The translations under genes and the position numbers were made by a program. Positions 9,284 through 17,641 of a stretch of 37,194 bases of DNA are shown here, one piece after another. Every line of letters starts with the position of its first letter. Position 1 is the first letter of the stretch. Origin of the DNA: Pedosphaera sp. (GTDB taxonomy: Bacteria > Verrucomicrobiota > Verrucomicrobiia > Limisphaerales > JADLHS01); NCBI GenBank assembly GCA_009695195.1, contig SIBJ01000032.1, positions 1-37,194 on the forward strand. Direction: 5' to 3'. The notes beneath the pieces were generated by a model, which was not told where the DNA came from, ran no database searches, and saw only the letters and a list, made by a program, of their open reading frames with translations.

Positions 9284-11110
9284 TCACTCCCGTCTGCCCG
9301 AATCCGTTTCCAGCCGGCGGATCAATTCTGGACTGGGCGACAACCCCAGTTTGCGACACGCGCGGATGTCCGCCCAAGCGCGGTCGAAATCTTTCAGATT
9401 GAAATACGCCACCGCGCGGTCGTGGTAGGCGGAAGTGAAATCTGGTTTGGTGGCGACCGCTTTGGAATAATCGTCCACCGCTTCGCGATACTTCCCCATC
9501 TCCAGATACGCATGCCCCCGGTTGGCCAAGGCTTCGGTGTAATCGGCGCGCAGGGCGATGGCCTGCGTGAAGTCGCGAATGGCGGGATCGAATTGCCCGC
9601 GGGCGGCGTGGAGGCTGCCGCGATTGTTGAACGCCTCGGCATACGCCGGCTTCAACTCGATGGCGCGCGTGTAATCTGCCAGCGCACGGTCCAGTTTTTC
9701 CCGCGCGCGGAAGGCGTTCGCTCGGTTATAACAGGCCTCGGCGGATTGCGGATTGAGTTCGAGCGCGCGGGTGTAATGCGTGATGGCGGTTTCAAAATCG
9801 CCTTCCTCGGCGAGGGCGGCGCCGAGATTTTGATGCGCGCCGGGGTGGTCACCCTTGCTCACGGCGTCGGAGAAAAGGGCGATCGAGCTTTGCCAGCGCG
9901 GCAGGTTGCGGATCGTGACGGTGGCGAGGACGATGGGAATCAGCAGGGCGGCCAGCATGAAGTTGAATTGCGATTGCGGTTTGGAAGCGGTCGTCCACAT
10001 CGCCCACGCGAACATGACGCAGATTCCCGCGGACGGCAGATACGTGTAGCGGTCGGCGACCCAAGTTGACCCCACGGGCACGAGGCCGATGACGGGCACC
10101 AACAATCCGAGAAACCAAAGCCATCCCACCGCCAGCCACGCCCGATTTCGCAACCAGCGAAGGACGATGATGGTGATGCCGAGCACGAGAGCGAATGCAA
10201 TCGCCGCCCGCCCGAAGGACAACGGCGTGATCGGATAAAGAACATTGAGTGGTCCAGGCCAGAAGATTTTTCCGAGATAAAAACCGTAGCTGTCCGCGAT
10301 CCGCAAGAGCCGCCACTCGTCCGGGGAACTTTTTCCAACAACCGCGCCCGCCGCCGACTGACTCGCAAAAGTGACGACGGCGAAAACCAAACTCACCGCG
10401 AACAACGGAATCTTCTCCATCACCAGCGCCGGCAATTTTGTTTTCAACGCGCGCCAGTCGGTTTCAGTTCTGCGCAACGGCCACACATCGAGCAGCAGCA
10501 GCAGGAAGGGCACGGTCACGAGCATCGGCTTGGCCATCAGCCCGAGCACGAGGCAAACGAGCGTCGCGGCCATGCGCGCTTTGCCGGGCTTGGCGGCGTA
10601 GCGCGCGTAGGCGATCAGCGTCAACATGAAGCACACGCCGCTGAGCACGTCCTTGCGTTCGGCAATCCAGACGACGGATTCCAGCCGGAGCGGATGCACG
10701 GCGAACACTGCCGCCGCGATCGCGCTGGGCCAGACTTCGCGCGTCATCATCCGCAACGCCAGGAAAAGGAGAACAGCGGCGACGGCGTGGAGGAAAATGT
10801 TGGTGGCGTGAAAACCGCCGGGGTGGTCTCCCCACAGTTGTGCGTCGAGCAGGTAGGAGAACCAGGTCAGCGGCATCCAACTGCCGCCGTCCGTGGTCGT
10901 CACGGCGTAGGTCAGACCCTTCACCGTCAGGCCGCCGGTGACTTTGGCGTTGCCGTAGACGTACATGTCGTCGTCCAGATTTAGAAAACTGAATCGCGTC
11001 GCGCTCCCGAACAATCCCAGCGTCACGCCGCCGATGAGCGCGGCGATCAACCACACGTGCCAGCGAGTCGCGGGTTTTTCGGTTGATGATTTGGGTTTTG
11101 ATTCTGACAT
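9284..11110 (-). CDS. Membrane glycosyltransferase (GT-C/TMTC-like) with C-terminal TPR repeats
   Basis: A 608-residue protein. Many hydrophobic segments span residues about 18-410; LNLDDD (Asp46-48) sits in the first extracytoplasmic loop, where GT-C enzymes of the PMT/ArnT/TMTC type keep an acidic catalytic motif. From about 430 there are five TPR units (for example NLGAALAEEGDFETAITHY, then NRANAFRAREKLDRALADY, and similar blocks to about 590). This is the TMTC-like architecture: a polyprenyl-phosphate-sugar-dependent transferase plus protein-binding repeats. The ATG at 11108-11110 was chosen because AGGAGG lies at 11119-11124, eight bases upstream, the clearest ribosome binding site in the window. 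A longer reading from an ATG about 40 bases upstream would translate the hairpin. Confidence 0.82.
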   Translation of the reverse strand: MSESKPKSSTEKPATRWHVWLIAALIGGVTLGLFGSATRFSFLNLDDDMYVYGNAKVTGGLTVKGLTYAVTTTDGGSWMPLTWFSYLLDAQLWGDHPGGFHATNIFLHAVAAVLLFLALRMMTREVWPSAIAAAVFAVHPLRLESVVWIAERKDVLSGVCFMLTLIAYARYAAKPGKARMAATLVCLVLGLMAKPMLVTVPFLLLLLDVWPLRRTETDWRALKTKLPALVMEKIPLFAVSLVFAVVTFASQSAAGAVVGKSSPDEWRLLRIADSYGFYLGKIFWPGPLNVLYPITPLSFGRAAIAFALVLGITIIVLRWLRNRAWLAVGWLWFLGLLVPVIGLVPVGSTWVADRYTYLPSAGICVMFAWAMWTTASKPQSQFNFMLAALLIPIVLATVTIRNLPRWQSSIALFSDAVSKGDHPGAHQNLGAALAEEGDFETAITHYTRALELNPQSAEACYNRANAFRAREKLDRALADYTRAIELKPAYAEAFNNRGSLHAARGQFDPAIRDFTQAIALRADYTEALANRGHAYLEMGKYREAVDDYSKAVATKPDFTSAYHDRAVAYFNLKDFDRAWADIRACRKLGLSPSPELIRRLETDSGRRE

Positions 11111-11120
11111 CGCGATCTCC

Positions 11121-11178
11121 TCCTCGTTCTCGTCCTCGAAAATCATTTCCAATTCGAGGACGAGGACGAGAACGAGGA
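11121..11178. repeat. GAGGAC-rich palindrome upstream of the TPR glycosyltransferase
   Basis: The arm at 11121-11140 (TCCTCGTTCTCGTCCTCGAA) pairs with 11153-11178, which carries the same sequence in reverse complement plus one extra GAGGAC-type unit. The loop is 12 bases. The hairpin lies in the leader of the glycosyltransferase gene and one arm overlaps its AGGAGG ribosome binding site, so folding could affect initiation. It resembles a dispersed palindromic repeat more than an intrinsic terminator, as no T-tract follows. Confidence 0.6.
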
Positions 11179-11228
11179 CGAACCGTCCAGTGCGTTTGAT
11201 TTAATCCGCTGCGGCTACGTCGGCGAGT

Positions 11229-13007
11229 CTAAAAGCTCACCGCCTCGCCGACTTTCGCGAAAAAGTCGCTCCAGACCTGATCCTTCGCCGAGCCGTCAAG
11301 ACCCAGACGACAGATGACCATGTTCCATTCGGGGATGACGAAGCAATAATTGTTGTTGTGGCCCGCGCCACAATAGGTGTTCGGCGGTGCGCCGGGGAAT
11401 TTCCGTTTGCCGTCGGGCTTGATGCCGTTGATCCACCAGTTGAAACCGTATTCGCCAGGGCCGCTCTTGGAGCGCTCCTCGAAACCGTGCGGCAGGGTGG
11501 CTGGAACTTGAACTCGCGTGGCTTCGTCCACCCACTGCGCGCTGATGAGTTGCTTGCCGTTCCACTTGCCGCGATTCAGAAACAGCAGGCCGAGCCGGGC
11601 CGCTTCGCGCGCGGAGATTTTCATCTGGCCGCTCTTGTTGCCCGAGCCGCCGTTCACCACGAGGCCGTCCACTTTGCCCCAATCGCCCCAGTCCCAGTGT
11701 GCGCCGTTCATGCCGATGGGGTCGGCGATGCGGCGCTGGAACAAATCTTCCAACGATTCGCTAGCGATGTGCGTGAGCGCGTTCGCGAATTGGTTCATTG
11801 CCGAATCCCAATACGCGAAGTGCGAACCCGGCGGCGTGAAGAGTGGTTTCGGATTGGGATCGAATGGCGTCAGGCTCGCGCCGTGTTTGTAGCTTCCTGT
11901 TTCATCACCGACCGCGCGATAGCCGGAGGTCATCGTGGCGAAATGACGGAGCGTGACCTCGGGATACGTCGCGGCCATCGCCGGCAGAATATCTTTGGCC
12001 TTCGTATCGAGCGTGCATTTGCCATCGTCAATGAGCAGGCCGAGCGCGGTGCTCGTGAACACTTTCGTGAACGACCAGATGCCGTGAACTTTGTCTATGT
12101 CGTCGCCGTGCCAGATCAGCCGGCCATTGCGGACGATGGCGAGCTCATGCACGCCGTTGCTGCCGATGGTGCGATCCAGCAGCGCGATGGCTTCGTTCAA
12201 CTTCGCTGAATCCACGCCTTGCGATTCCGGTGACGCGATTTCCCAATCCTTTCCCGGAAAAGTGCTGGCCGATGGGTTTGAGAGTTCATTGTAGAACCCA
12301 AACGCGCCGAGCTTGGAAACCGTCAGCACATCCGGACGGCCATCGCCGTTCACATCCGCTGCGGTGACCTGTACGCCCACGCCGGATGCGCGGTCAATCA
12401 AGTGCGGCTCGAAGCGTGCGCCGGCGGAATCCCGCACCAACTTGAACCAATACAACACCGGCTCGGCCATCGGCTCGATGTCGCCATTCGGCCCGTGCGC
12501 CCAGCGGCGTTTGCCGACGACGATGTCCGACAGGCCGTCGCCGTCAATGTCCGCCAGCGCGAGTGCATGCGGTTGGGTGAACCCGACGCCGTATTTCGCC
12601 TCCTCGTCGCGCGTGCCCATGATGATGTGCTTCTTGAACGTGATGTTACCGCCTTCCTTCAAGTGCTCGAACCACGCCAGGCCCCAGCCATGCGCGTCAA
12701 TCGCCGTGATGATGTCGTTGTCGCCGTCGCCGTCCACGTCTACGGCGAACATCTGCGCGCCGCATTGCTCCAGCAGAAACCAGCGCTCCAAGCCGGGCGC
12801 GAGCGTGAAGTCCACCGGGCGATTGAACGCGAGCTTCGGAAAAATTCGCTGGACGCTGAAGGGCGCGGGAGGATTTGGCGAGCCGATGACGCGGTTCCCG
12901 GTCCACGGTGGTCGCGGTGCGGCGATGGCGGCGGTGAAGAAAAAAAGGGATACGCCGAAGGAAAACCTCTTGGCAGAACGATATAAAAGTCGGAACGATT
13001 CCGTCAA
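11229..13007 (-). CDS. Secreted fusion of VCBS/FG-GAP propeller and serine hydrolase
   Basis: About 592 residues if read from the TTG at 13005-13007. A signal-like segment (FSFGVSLFFFTAAIAA) covers residues 16-30. Three calcium-binding FG-GAP loops follow: DVDGDGDND at 90, DIDGDGLSD at 153 and DVNGDGRPD at 218. At about 245-262 the protein switches to a beta-lactamase-related serine hydrolase that starts IASPESQGVDSAKLNEA. Its nucleophile motif is SFTK (Ser312, Lys315). Later come YWDS and GFNWWINGIKPDG, and a GAGHNNNY element near the C-terminus. The serine hydrolase half closely resembles the N-terminal half of the gene at 24247. No ATG or GTG gives a complete signal peptide, so the start is uncertain and may have been lost. 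An esterase or amidase acting outside the cytoplasm is likely. Confidence 0.78.
   Translation of the reverse strand: MTESFRLLYRSAKRFSFGVSLFFFTAAIAAPRPPWTGNRVIGSPNPPAPFSVQRIFPKLAFNRPVDFTLAPGLERWFLLEQCGAQMFAVDVDGDGDNDIITAIDAHGWGLAWFEHLKEGGNITFKKHIIMGTRDEEAKYGVGFTQPHALALADIDGDGLSDIVVGKRRWAHGPNGDIEPMAEPVLYWFKLVRDSAGARFEPHLIDRASGVGVQVTAADVNGDGRPDVLTVSKLGAFGFYNELSNPSASTFPGKDWEIASPESQGVDSAKLNEAIALLDRTIGSNGVHELAIVRNGRLIWHGDDIDKVHGIWSFTKVFTSTALGLLIDDGKCTLDTKAKDILPAMAATYPEVTLRHFATMTSGYRAVGDETGSYKHGASLTPFDPNPKPLFTPPGSHFAYWDSAMNQFANALTHIASESLEDLFQRRIADPIGMNGAHWDWGDWGKVDGLVVNGGSGNKSGQMKISAREAARLGLLFLNRGKWNGKQLISAQWVDEATRVQVPATLPHGFEERSKSGPGEYGFNWWINGIKPDGKRKFPGAPPNTYCGAGHNNNYCFVIPEWNMVICRLGLDGSAKDQVWSDFFAKVGEAVSF
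12980..13007 (-). promoter_or_regulatory. Candidate sigma70-like promoter
   Basis: On the minus strand TTGACG (13007-13002) is followed after 16 bases by TATATC (12985-12980). If used, transcription would begin inside the presumed signal-peptide coding region, so the TTG start proposed for the downstream gene and this promoter cannot both be right. The match is moderate. Confidence 0.25.
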
Positions 13008-13024
13008 TGGAGCGGTCGGCGCGC

Positions 13025-13118
13025 GGCGTTCACGCCGCTTCAACGTCCGAACCGCAAGGCGCGTCCGTTTTGTATTCGAGGCGACCAATCGCTCGTGTGG
13101 TGAAGCGGCGTGAACGCC
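13025..13118. repeat. Perfect 18-bp inverted repeat in the intergenic gap
   Basis: GGCGTTCACGCCGCTTCA at 13025-13042 is exactly the reverse complement of 13101-13118, with a 58-base loop. Each arm also contains the small palindrome GGCGTTCACGCC. It lies between the lipoprotein and the VCBS fusion gene and fits a dispersed REP-type element. Confidence 0.65.
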
Positions 13119-13189
13119 ATGCTCCGGTTGCCCGGCCACCACATCGGTTCGGCTCAAGAGAGGAGGTTGCATCCCGGTGCGCATGGTGC

Positions 13190-14380
13190 TTAAGGCACCA
13201 ACGGCCGCCAGTGCGCATGCCGCTGGATGCGTCCGGGCGTCGGCGTGGTGATGGCATTGATGTTGTGGCCGTCGGCGTTGGCGACGTATTGCGCGCCGGC
13301 GCCATCGCGGTTGGAGCCGAATGCGATGAGTTTGCCATCGGGCGAAACGACCGGATGATAGTGCGCCACGCCGGGTTTGCTGTGCGTGAGTTGCTCGACG
13401 TTGCCCGCGAGCGAGACGCGCATCAACTCCACCGCCTCGCCCACTTGCGCGGTGTAATAAATCCACTGCGAGTCCGGCGACCACACGGGCAGATCACTGT
13501 GGCCGGAGTGGAAGTCGGGATATTTCAGCGGCTCCATCGCGCTGATGTACGTGCCGCGGTCCGCGAGTTTGCGCAGGCCGGTGCCGTCGGCGCGGACGAG
13601 GTAGGGATGATATTTGTAGTGTTGGCCGGAGAGAAACAGCACCCACTTCCCATCCGGCGACCAGGTGGGGACGAATTGAAACGTATGCCCGGGAGTTTCA
13701 TCCACGCGCCGTGGATTCGCACCGTCCGCGTCGGCGATGTAAACGAGATAGTTTTTGTTGTAGGTGATGTGCCGTCCGTCGGGCGACACATCGCACCCGT
13801 ACGTGAAACCGTCCGGCCCGCTCGAAAGGCCCTTCTTGTTATGCCCGTCAATATCCATGACAAACGGGTGCTGGATGCCGTTGATCAACGGTGCAAATTT
13901 CGCGCGCTTCGGGTCGCCGGGCCACGGGGACAGGCCCGCGTTGTAGCTGCTAACGCGATCCACGGCGGTGAGATTCACCGTCCTGCCCGTGTGAATGTCC
14001 ACCAGGCAACCGTCCAACAACCAGTTGCCATCGGTCATGCGAAAAGTTTTGTGTTCGCGCTCCCATAAATAATTCTCCTCGCTCTCCCACGCGCTGCCGA
14101 TGATCGCCCGGCCATCCGGCCACCAGCCGGTGAACCCAGTCCATGCGTTTGACCGGGTGATCAACGAAGCTCCGATCTCGCGCCGGCCTGTGCCATCCGC
14201 GCGGACGACCATCGCGCGCGAGGTTCGCGAGTTGTAAAACTGCCCGCGCGGATCGTCGCATTGCTGATCGGTGTAGCCGATGAGATAGCGGGAGCGGCTG
14301 GAAGCGTGTGGCGTGGTTTCACACCCCGGCGTCACGGCCAGCAACGCCAGGCCCAACCAGATAATTTTTCTGAGCATCAT
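13190..14380 (-). CDS. PD40/TolB-like beta-propeller lipoprotein
   Basis: A 396-residue protein beginning MMLRKIIWLGLALLAVTPGC; the Cys at residue 20 follows a hydrophobic stretch and Gly, so a lipoprotein signal is likely although the lipobox is not canonical. The body has several WD40-like PD40 units (SPDGRHITYNKNYLVYIAD, WSPDGKWVLFLSG, WSPDSQWIYYT, SPDGKLIAFGSNRDG). Such propellers are found in TolB-like and uronate-lyase-like proteins; no catalytic residue can be assigned. It begins 22 bases after the stop of the PVC cytochrome gene, so it is probably the last gene of that transcript. Confidence 0.75.
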   Translation of the reverse strand: MMLRKIIWLGLALLAVTPGCETTPHASSRSRYLIGYTDQQCDDPRGQFYNSRTSRAMVVRADGTGRREIGASLITRSNAWTGFTGWWPDGRAIIGSAWESEENYLWEREHKTFRMTDGNWLLDGCLVDIHTGRTVNLTAVDRVSSYNAGLSPWPGDPKRAKFAPLINGIQHPFVMDIDGHNKKGLSSGPDGFTYGCDVSPDGRHITYNKNYLVYIADADGANPRRVDETPGHTFQFVPTWSPDGKWVLFLSGQHYKYHPYLVRADGTGLRKLADRGTYISAMEPLKYPDFHSGHSDLPVWSPDSQWIYYTAQVGEAVELMRVSLAGNVEQLTHSKPGVAHYHPVVSPDGKLIAFGSNRDGAGAQYVANADGHNINAITTPTPGRIQRHAHWRPLVP

Positions 14381-14402
14381 GTTAAACTTTACGTTGCCTC
14401 GC

Positions 14403-17400
14403 TCACCACACCGGCACCAGCCGGAGTCCGCGCACGTCGGCGAGTTCCTGTTTCAGTTTGCCGTCAGGACGGAGGAGGACGCGATTCACGCCCGCACGGA
14501 GGCTGACCCGACCGCTGGGTTGCTCCTTGAACTGGTCGTAACCGCCGGTGTCCGGCACCACGCCGCGCGTGCGGCTGGTCTCGGTCTCAATGGCGTAAGC
14601 ATCGCCAGCGGAGCGCCGGTCGGCGGCGAGGTTCACGGTGACTTCATAGTCGCCGGCCCGCGCGACCTCCACCCGCCATTCGGCGACGTCTTCGGCAACG
14701 ACCCACGGCGCGAGCACATCCAGCGAGGGCCGATAAGCCAGACGCTGGGCAAAGACCGTGGCCTTGCTCGCCGGCAGAACGAATTCGCCGTTGGGCGCGG
14801 GTTTGATCACCTCCGCCTCACGGCCCTTGGCGGCGACTTGCGCCAGTTCCTCGGCTCGCCAGGGGAGCGTGCGGCCGTCCGTTTCCTTGCGCACCGCCGC
14901 CACGAACGCAGGTTCGACGGGCGGGGCCGCGTTGCCCCAGGCGCGGCGGATGTAGCTCAATACGCTGGCGAGTTTTTCGTCGTCGAGCACGCCCGGCGCA
15001 CCGAGGGCGGGCATGTGGAGGTTCCACGTCTGGCCGTTCACCTGCACCGGCCCGTAGAGGCCGTGCAGGATCACCCGCACGAGGCGGTCGGGCGGACCGC
15101 TCACCCAATCGCTGCCCGCCAGCGGCGGCGCGGTGCCGGAATTGCCGCCGCCATGCGGCTGGTGGCACGAGGCGCAGATCTGCGCGTAAAGCGGTTGTCC
15201 GGATTGCACGCGGCGTTCCTCTTCGGGTGTGAGCGGCGGCGCGTTTTGCGTGAGCGTGTCCGGCGGTTTCGCGCCGGGCCAGGTGAACTGGCTCAACGCG
15301 CGCAGCACTTTCTCGCGCGCGGCGACACCGGGAGCGCGCAGCAATGCGGTCAACGCCGTCGGCTCTTCCGCAAGCGCGAACGGCTGCGCGTAACGGATGC
15401 TGGCAAACGCTTCGAGCAGGGCGGCGCGCTGCCAGGCGGCAACGTCAGGAGTCTTGGCGAAGCGCGCAAACAGTTCGGCCACGCGCGGCGCTTTCGCTTC
15501 CTCCAGCACGCACTGGGCGAGCAGCGAGACCAGGGCTTGATCCTGCTCGCCGCGCGGCGGCCAGGCGTTGAGGAATTCCAATTCGCGGCCAGCCAGTCCC
15601 GAGAGCACGGCAGTGCGGAAAAGCGGGTGCGCTTCCTTGGCGAGGAGTTCGGCGAACAGCGCCGTGGCCGGTGGCTCGCGGAACGCGCCCAAGCTCAACG
15701 CGAGTTGCAGCCGCACGGCCTGGCTCTCGTCGCTCGTGTGCTTGGCGAGGGCGGCGAACGCGCGCGGGTCGCCCTCACTGAGGCGAATCGCAGTGGCACG
15801 CACGCGGGCATCAGGACTTGCCAGAGCGGCGAGACGCGTTTGGGTATCGAGCGCGTTGAAGCCATTGAGCGTCCAGAGAGCGTGAAGTTGTGCGAGCGGA
15901 TTGGCCGATTTCGCCACGTCACGCAGTTGAGGAATCGCGTTCGTTCCGCCGCGCTCGATAAGCAGGCGTTGCGCGGTGAGGCGATGCCAGCCGTTCGGAT
16001 GCGCGAGCGTTTTCACCAAGTCGGCGCTGCCGGCTTGCGCGAGCCGGGGCGGGCGGCGATCAATCTCGCGCCCCTCCGCGACGATGCGCCAGATGCGGCC
16101 CAGGTCGTTGCCCTGTTCAAGGTGCCGTTCCTGGATTTGTTTTGTGAGCCACGGCACCATGAAGATGACGTGCTCGATGATGCCGTGATACATGTCCGCC
16201 AGGTAGAGCGCGCCGTCCGGCCCCACGCGGGCGTTGACGGGCCGGAAGCGTTCATCCGTCGAGGTGAGGAATTCCTGCTCCGGCGGATAAAAGCGCGTGG
16301 CTTCGGGAGCGAGGCTGTCGTTGAGCTTCAGCCGCCCGATCAAGTGGCCGCCGGCCTCGGGCACGAACACGTTTCCGCGCGCGTCGGCGGGGAATTGATG
16401 CCCGTCGTAGGCGCACACGCCAGCTACAATCGTGTAGGTGCGCAGCCGGCCATCGTCGCGCAACTCCAGCGCGCCGAGCGTGACGGCGGGCGTGACGCGG
16501 CTGGGAAAAACTTCCTTGGCTTTCGGCGCGAAGTCCACGTCCAAGCCGAAAGCGCGACGGTCGCCGCCACCGCGTTGGAAGATGCGGAACAGGTGCGGAT
16601 TGCGCAGGACATATTCGGCGGGGATGCAGTCGCCGTGGAGGGGCCGGTTCTCGTAGCAAGTGAGGAAGCGGCCCAGCTCGTCGAACGTCACACCGAACTG
16701 GCCGCGATGGATCGTGTCCGCCGTGAGGAGCCTGCCGTCCTGCCAACGATAGCGTTTGGGCGAGTCGGAGCAATGCAGCCAGTTGTCGGGGCCGTAGCGC
16801 AGGCCATTGGCAGTGTGCTGCGGATTGCCGGCGTGCCCCATCTGGCCGACTTCGGTGCGTTGATCGCAGCGGAGATCGGCGTTGGTGTCCTGGCAAAACC
16901 ACAACATGGGCGGCTCTTGCAACAGCAGGCCGCCTTTGACGAATGCGAACGAGCGCGGCATGACGAGTTTGTCGAGGAACACGGTGCTCTTGTCCATGCG
17001 GCCATCGGCGTCGGTGTCTTCGAGCACGACGACACGGCAAATCGGATCGTCCTCCCCGCTGCCGGCGAGGTCGCGCATGTAGCCCTGGTATTCGATGACC
17101 CAGATGCGGCCATCAGGATCGAATTCGAAGAAGATGGGATTGTGAACGAGCGGTTCGGCGGCGACGAGTTCGACGCGGTAACCGGGCGCGAGTTTGAACG
17201 TTTTCAACTCCTCCTCCGCCGTGCGCACGGGTGCGGGCGGCACGGTGATGCGTTGGAACAACGCCTCGCCCTTCTCCCAATCGGCCCAGCCCGTGAGGGC
17301 CGAGGGTGGGCGCGTGCGCGGGCGGTCCTTGGGGATGGATTGGGCGACGGCGGTGGAGGCGCACAGGCAGAAAGCGGCGGCCAGGAGCAGCAGGCTGCGG

Positions 17401-17639
17401 AAACACCAAGCGCCAAGCTCCAAGCTCCAGAGAAGCTCCAAGCCCCAAGCCGCAACGGACGGTTCAGGAGCGGCTGCTGCGGTTTGGACCAAAGGGAGTG
17501 GTTCGCTTGCCAACGGCGCGCGGCGGTCGCCAATTGAAGCTTGGTGCTTGGTGCTTCTCTGGAGCTTGGAGCTTGGTGTTTGGTGTTTCTGTTTCAGCCA
17601 GCCACCGCGCCATTGGATACGGCCAAGAAAAGGTTTCAT
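14403..17639 (-). CDS. PVC-type membrane-bound dehydrogenase/cytochrome with HEAT-like repeats
   Basis: About 1078 residues. The ATG at 17637-17639 lies two bases after the stop of the upstream gene. Residues about 100-480 form the PVC dehydrogenase-like propeller (APGYRVELVAAEPLV, GRIWVIEYQGYMRD, ALYLADMYHGIIEHVIFMVP). Residues about 500-780 are alpha-helical HEAT-like repeats. A cytochrome c motif CASCH occupies residues 822-826, and a C-terminal beta-sandwich follows to VRGLRLVPVW. This is a standard architecture in verrucomicrobia and planctomycetes, thought to pass electrons from sugar or alcohol oxidation to a periplasmic heme. Unusually, residues about 17-80 are encoded by a palindromic repeat placed between the charged start of the signal peptide and its hydrophobic core (RSLLLLAAAFCLCASTAVAQ); the true start may therefore lie inside the repeat. 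Confidence 0.88.
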   Translation of the reverse strand: MKPFLGRIQWRGGWLKQKHQTPSSKLQRSTKHQASIGDRRAPLASEPLPLVQTAAAAPEPSVAAWGLELLWSLELGAWCFRSLLLLAAAFCLCASTAVAQSIPKDRPRTRPPSALTGWADWEKGEALFQRITVPPAPVRTAEEELKTFKLAPGYRVELVAAEPLVHNPIFFEFDPDGRIWVIEYQGYMRDLAGSGEDDPICRVVVLEDTDADGRMDKSTVFLDKLVMPRSFAFVKGGLLLQEPPMLWFCQDTNADLRCDQRTEVGQMGHAGNPQHTANGLRYGPDNWLHCSDSPKRYRWQDGRLLTADTIHRGQFGVTFDELGRFLTCYENRPLHGDCIPAEYVLRNPHLFRIFQRGGGDRRAFGLDVDFAPKAKEVFPSRVTPAVTLGALELRDDGRLRTYTIVAGVCAYDGHQFPADARGNVFVPEAGGHLIGRLKLNDSLAPEATRFYPPEQEFLTSTDERFRPVNARVGPDGALYLADMYHGIIEHVIFMVPWLTKQIQERHLEQGNDLGRIWRIVAEGREIDRRPPRLAQAGSADLVKTLAHPNGWHRLTAQRLLIERGGTNAIPQLRDVAKSANPLAQLHALWTLNGFNALDTQTRLAALASPDARVRATAIRLSEGDPRAFAALAKHTSDESQAVRLQLALSLGAFREPPATALFAELLAKEAHPLFRTAVLSGLAGRELEFLNAWPPRGEQDQALVSLLAQCVLEEAKAPRVAELFARFAKTPDVAAWQRAALLEAFASIRYAQPFALAEEPTALTALLRAPGVAAREKVLRALSQFTWPGAKPPDTLTQNAPPLTPEEERRVQSGQPLYAQICASCHQPHGGGNSGTAPPLAGSDWVSGPPDRLVRVILHGLYGPVQVNGQTWNLHMPALGAPGVLDDEKLASVLSYIRRAWGNAAPPVEPAFVAAVRKETDGRTLPWRAEELAQVAAKGREAEVIKPAPNGEFVLPASKATVFAQRLAYRPSLDVLAPWVVAEDVAEWRVEVARAGDYEVTVNLAADRRSAGDAYAIETETSRTRGVVPDTGGYDQFKEQPSGRVSLRAGVNRVLLRPDGKLKQELADVRGLRLVPVW
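17401..17588. repeat. Palindromic CCAAGCTCC-type element inside the PVC cytochrome gene
   Basis: A 50-base arm at 17401-17450 and the arm at 17539-17588 are reverse complements with four mismatches, separated by 88 bases. The arms are built from repeats of CCAAGCTCC and CCAGAGAAGC. The 188-base element is open in the gene's frame and would add about 62 residues rich in SLELGAW-like sequence. It looks like a non-autonomous dispersed element; no transposase is present. Confidence 0.75.
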
Positions 17640-17641
17640 AG

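Noticed and set aside
14313..17537. A 1074-codon open frame on the plus strand opposite the PVC cytochrome.
   Set aside because: It is rich in Arg, Ala, Gly and His with no domain, and lies wholly antisense to a well-supported gene; long shadow frames are usual in high-GC DNA.
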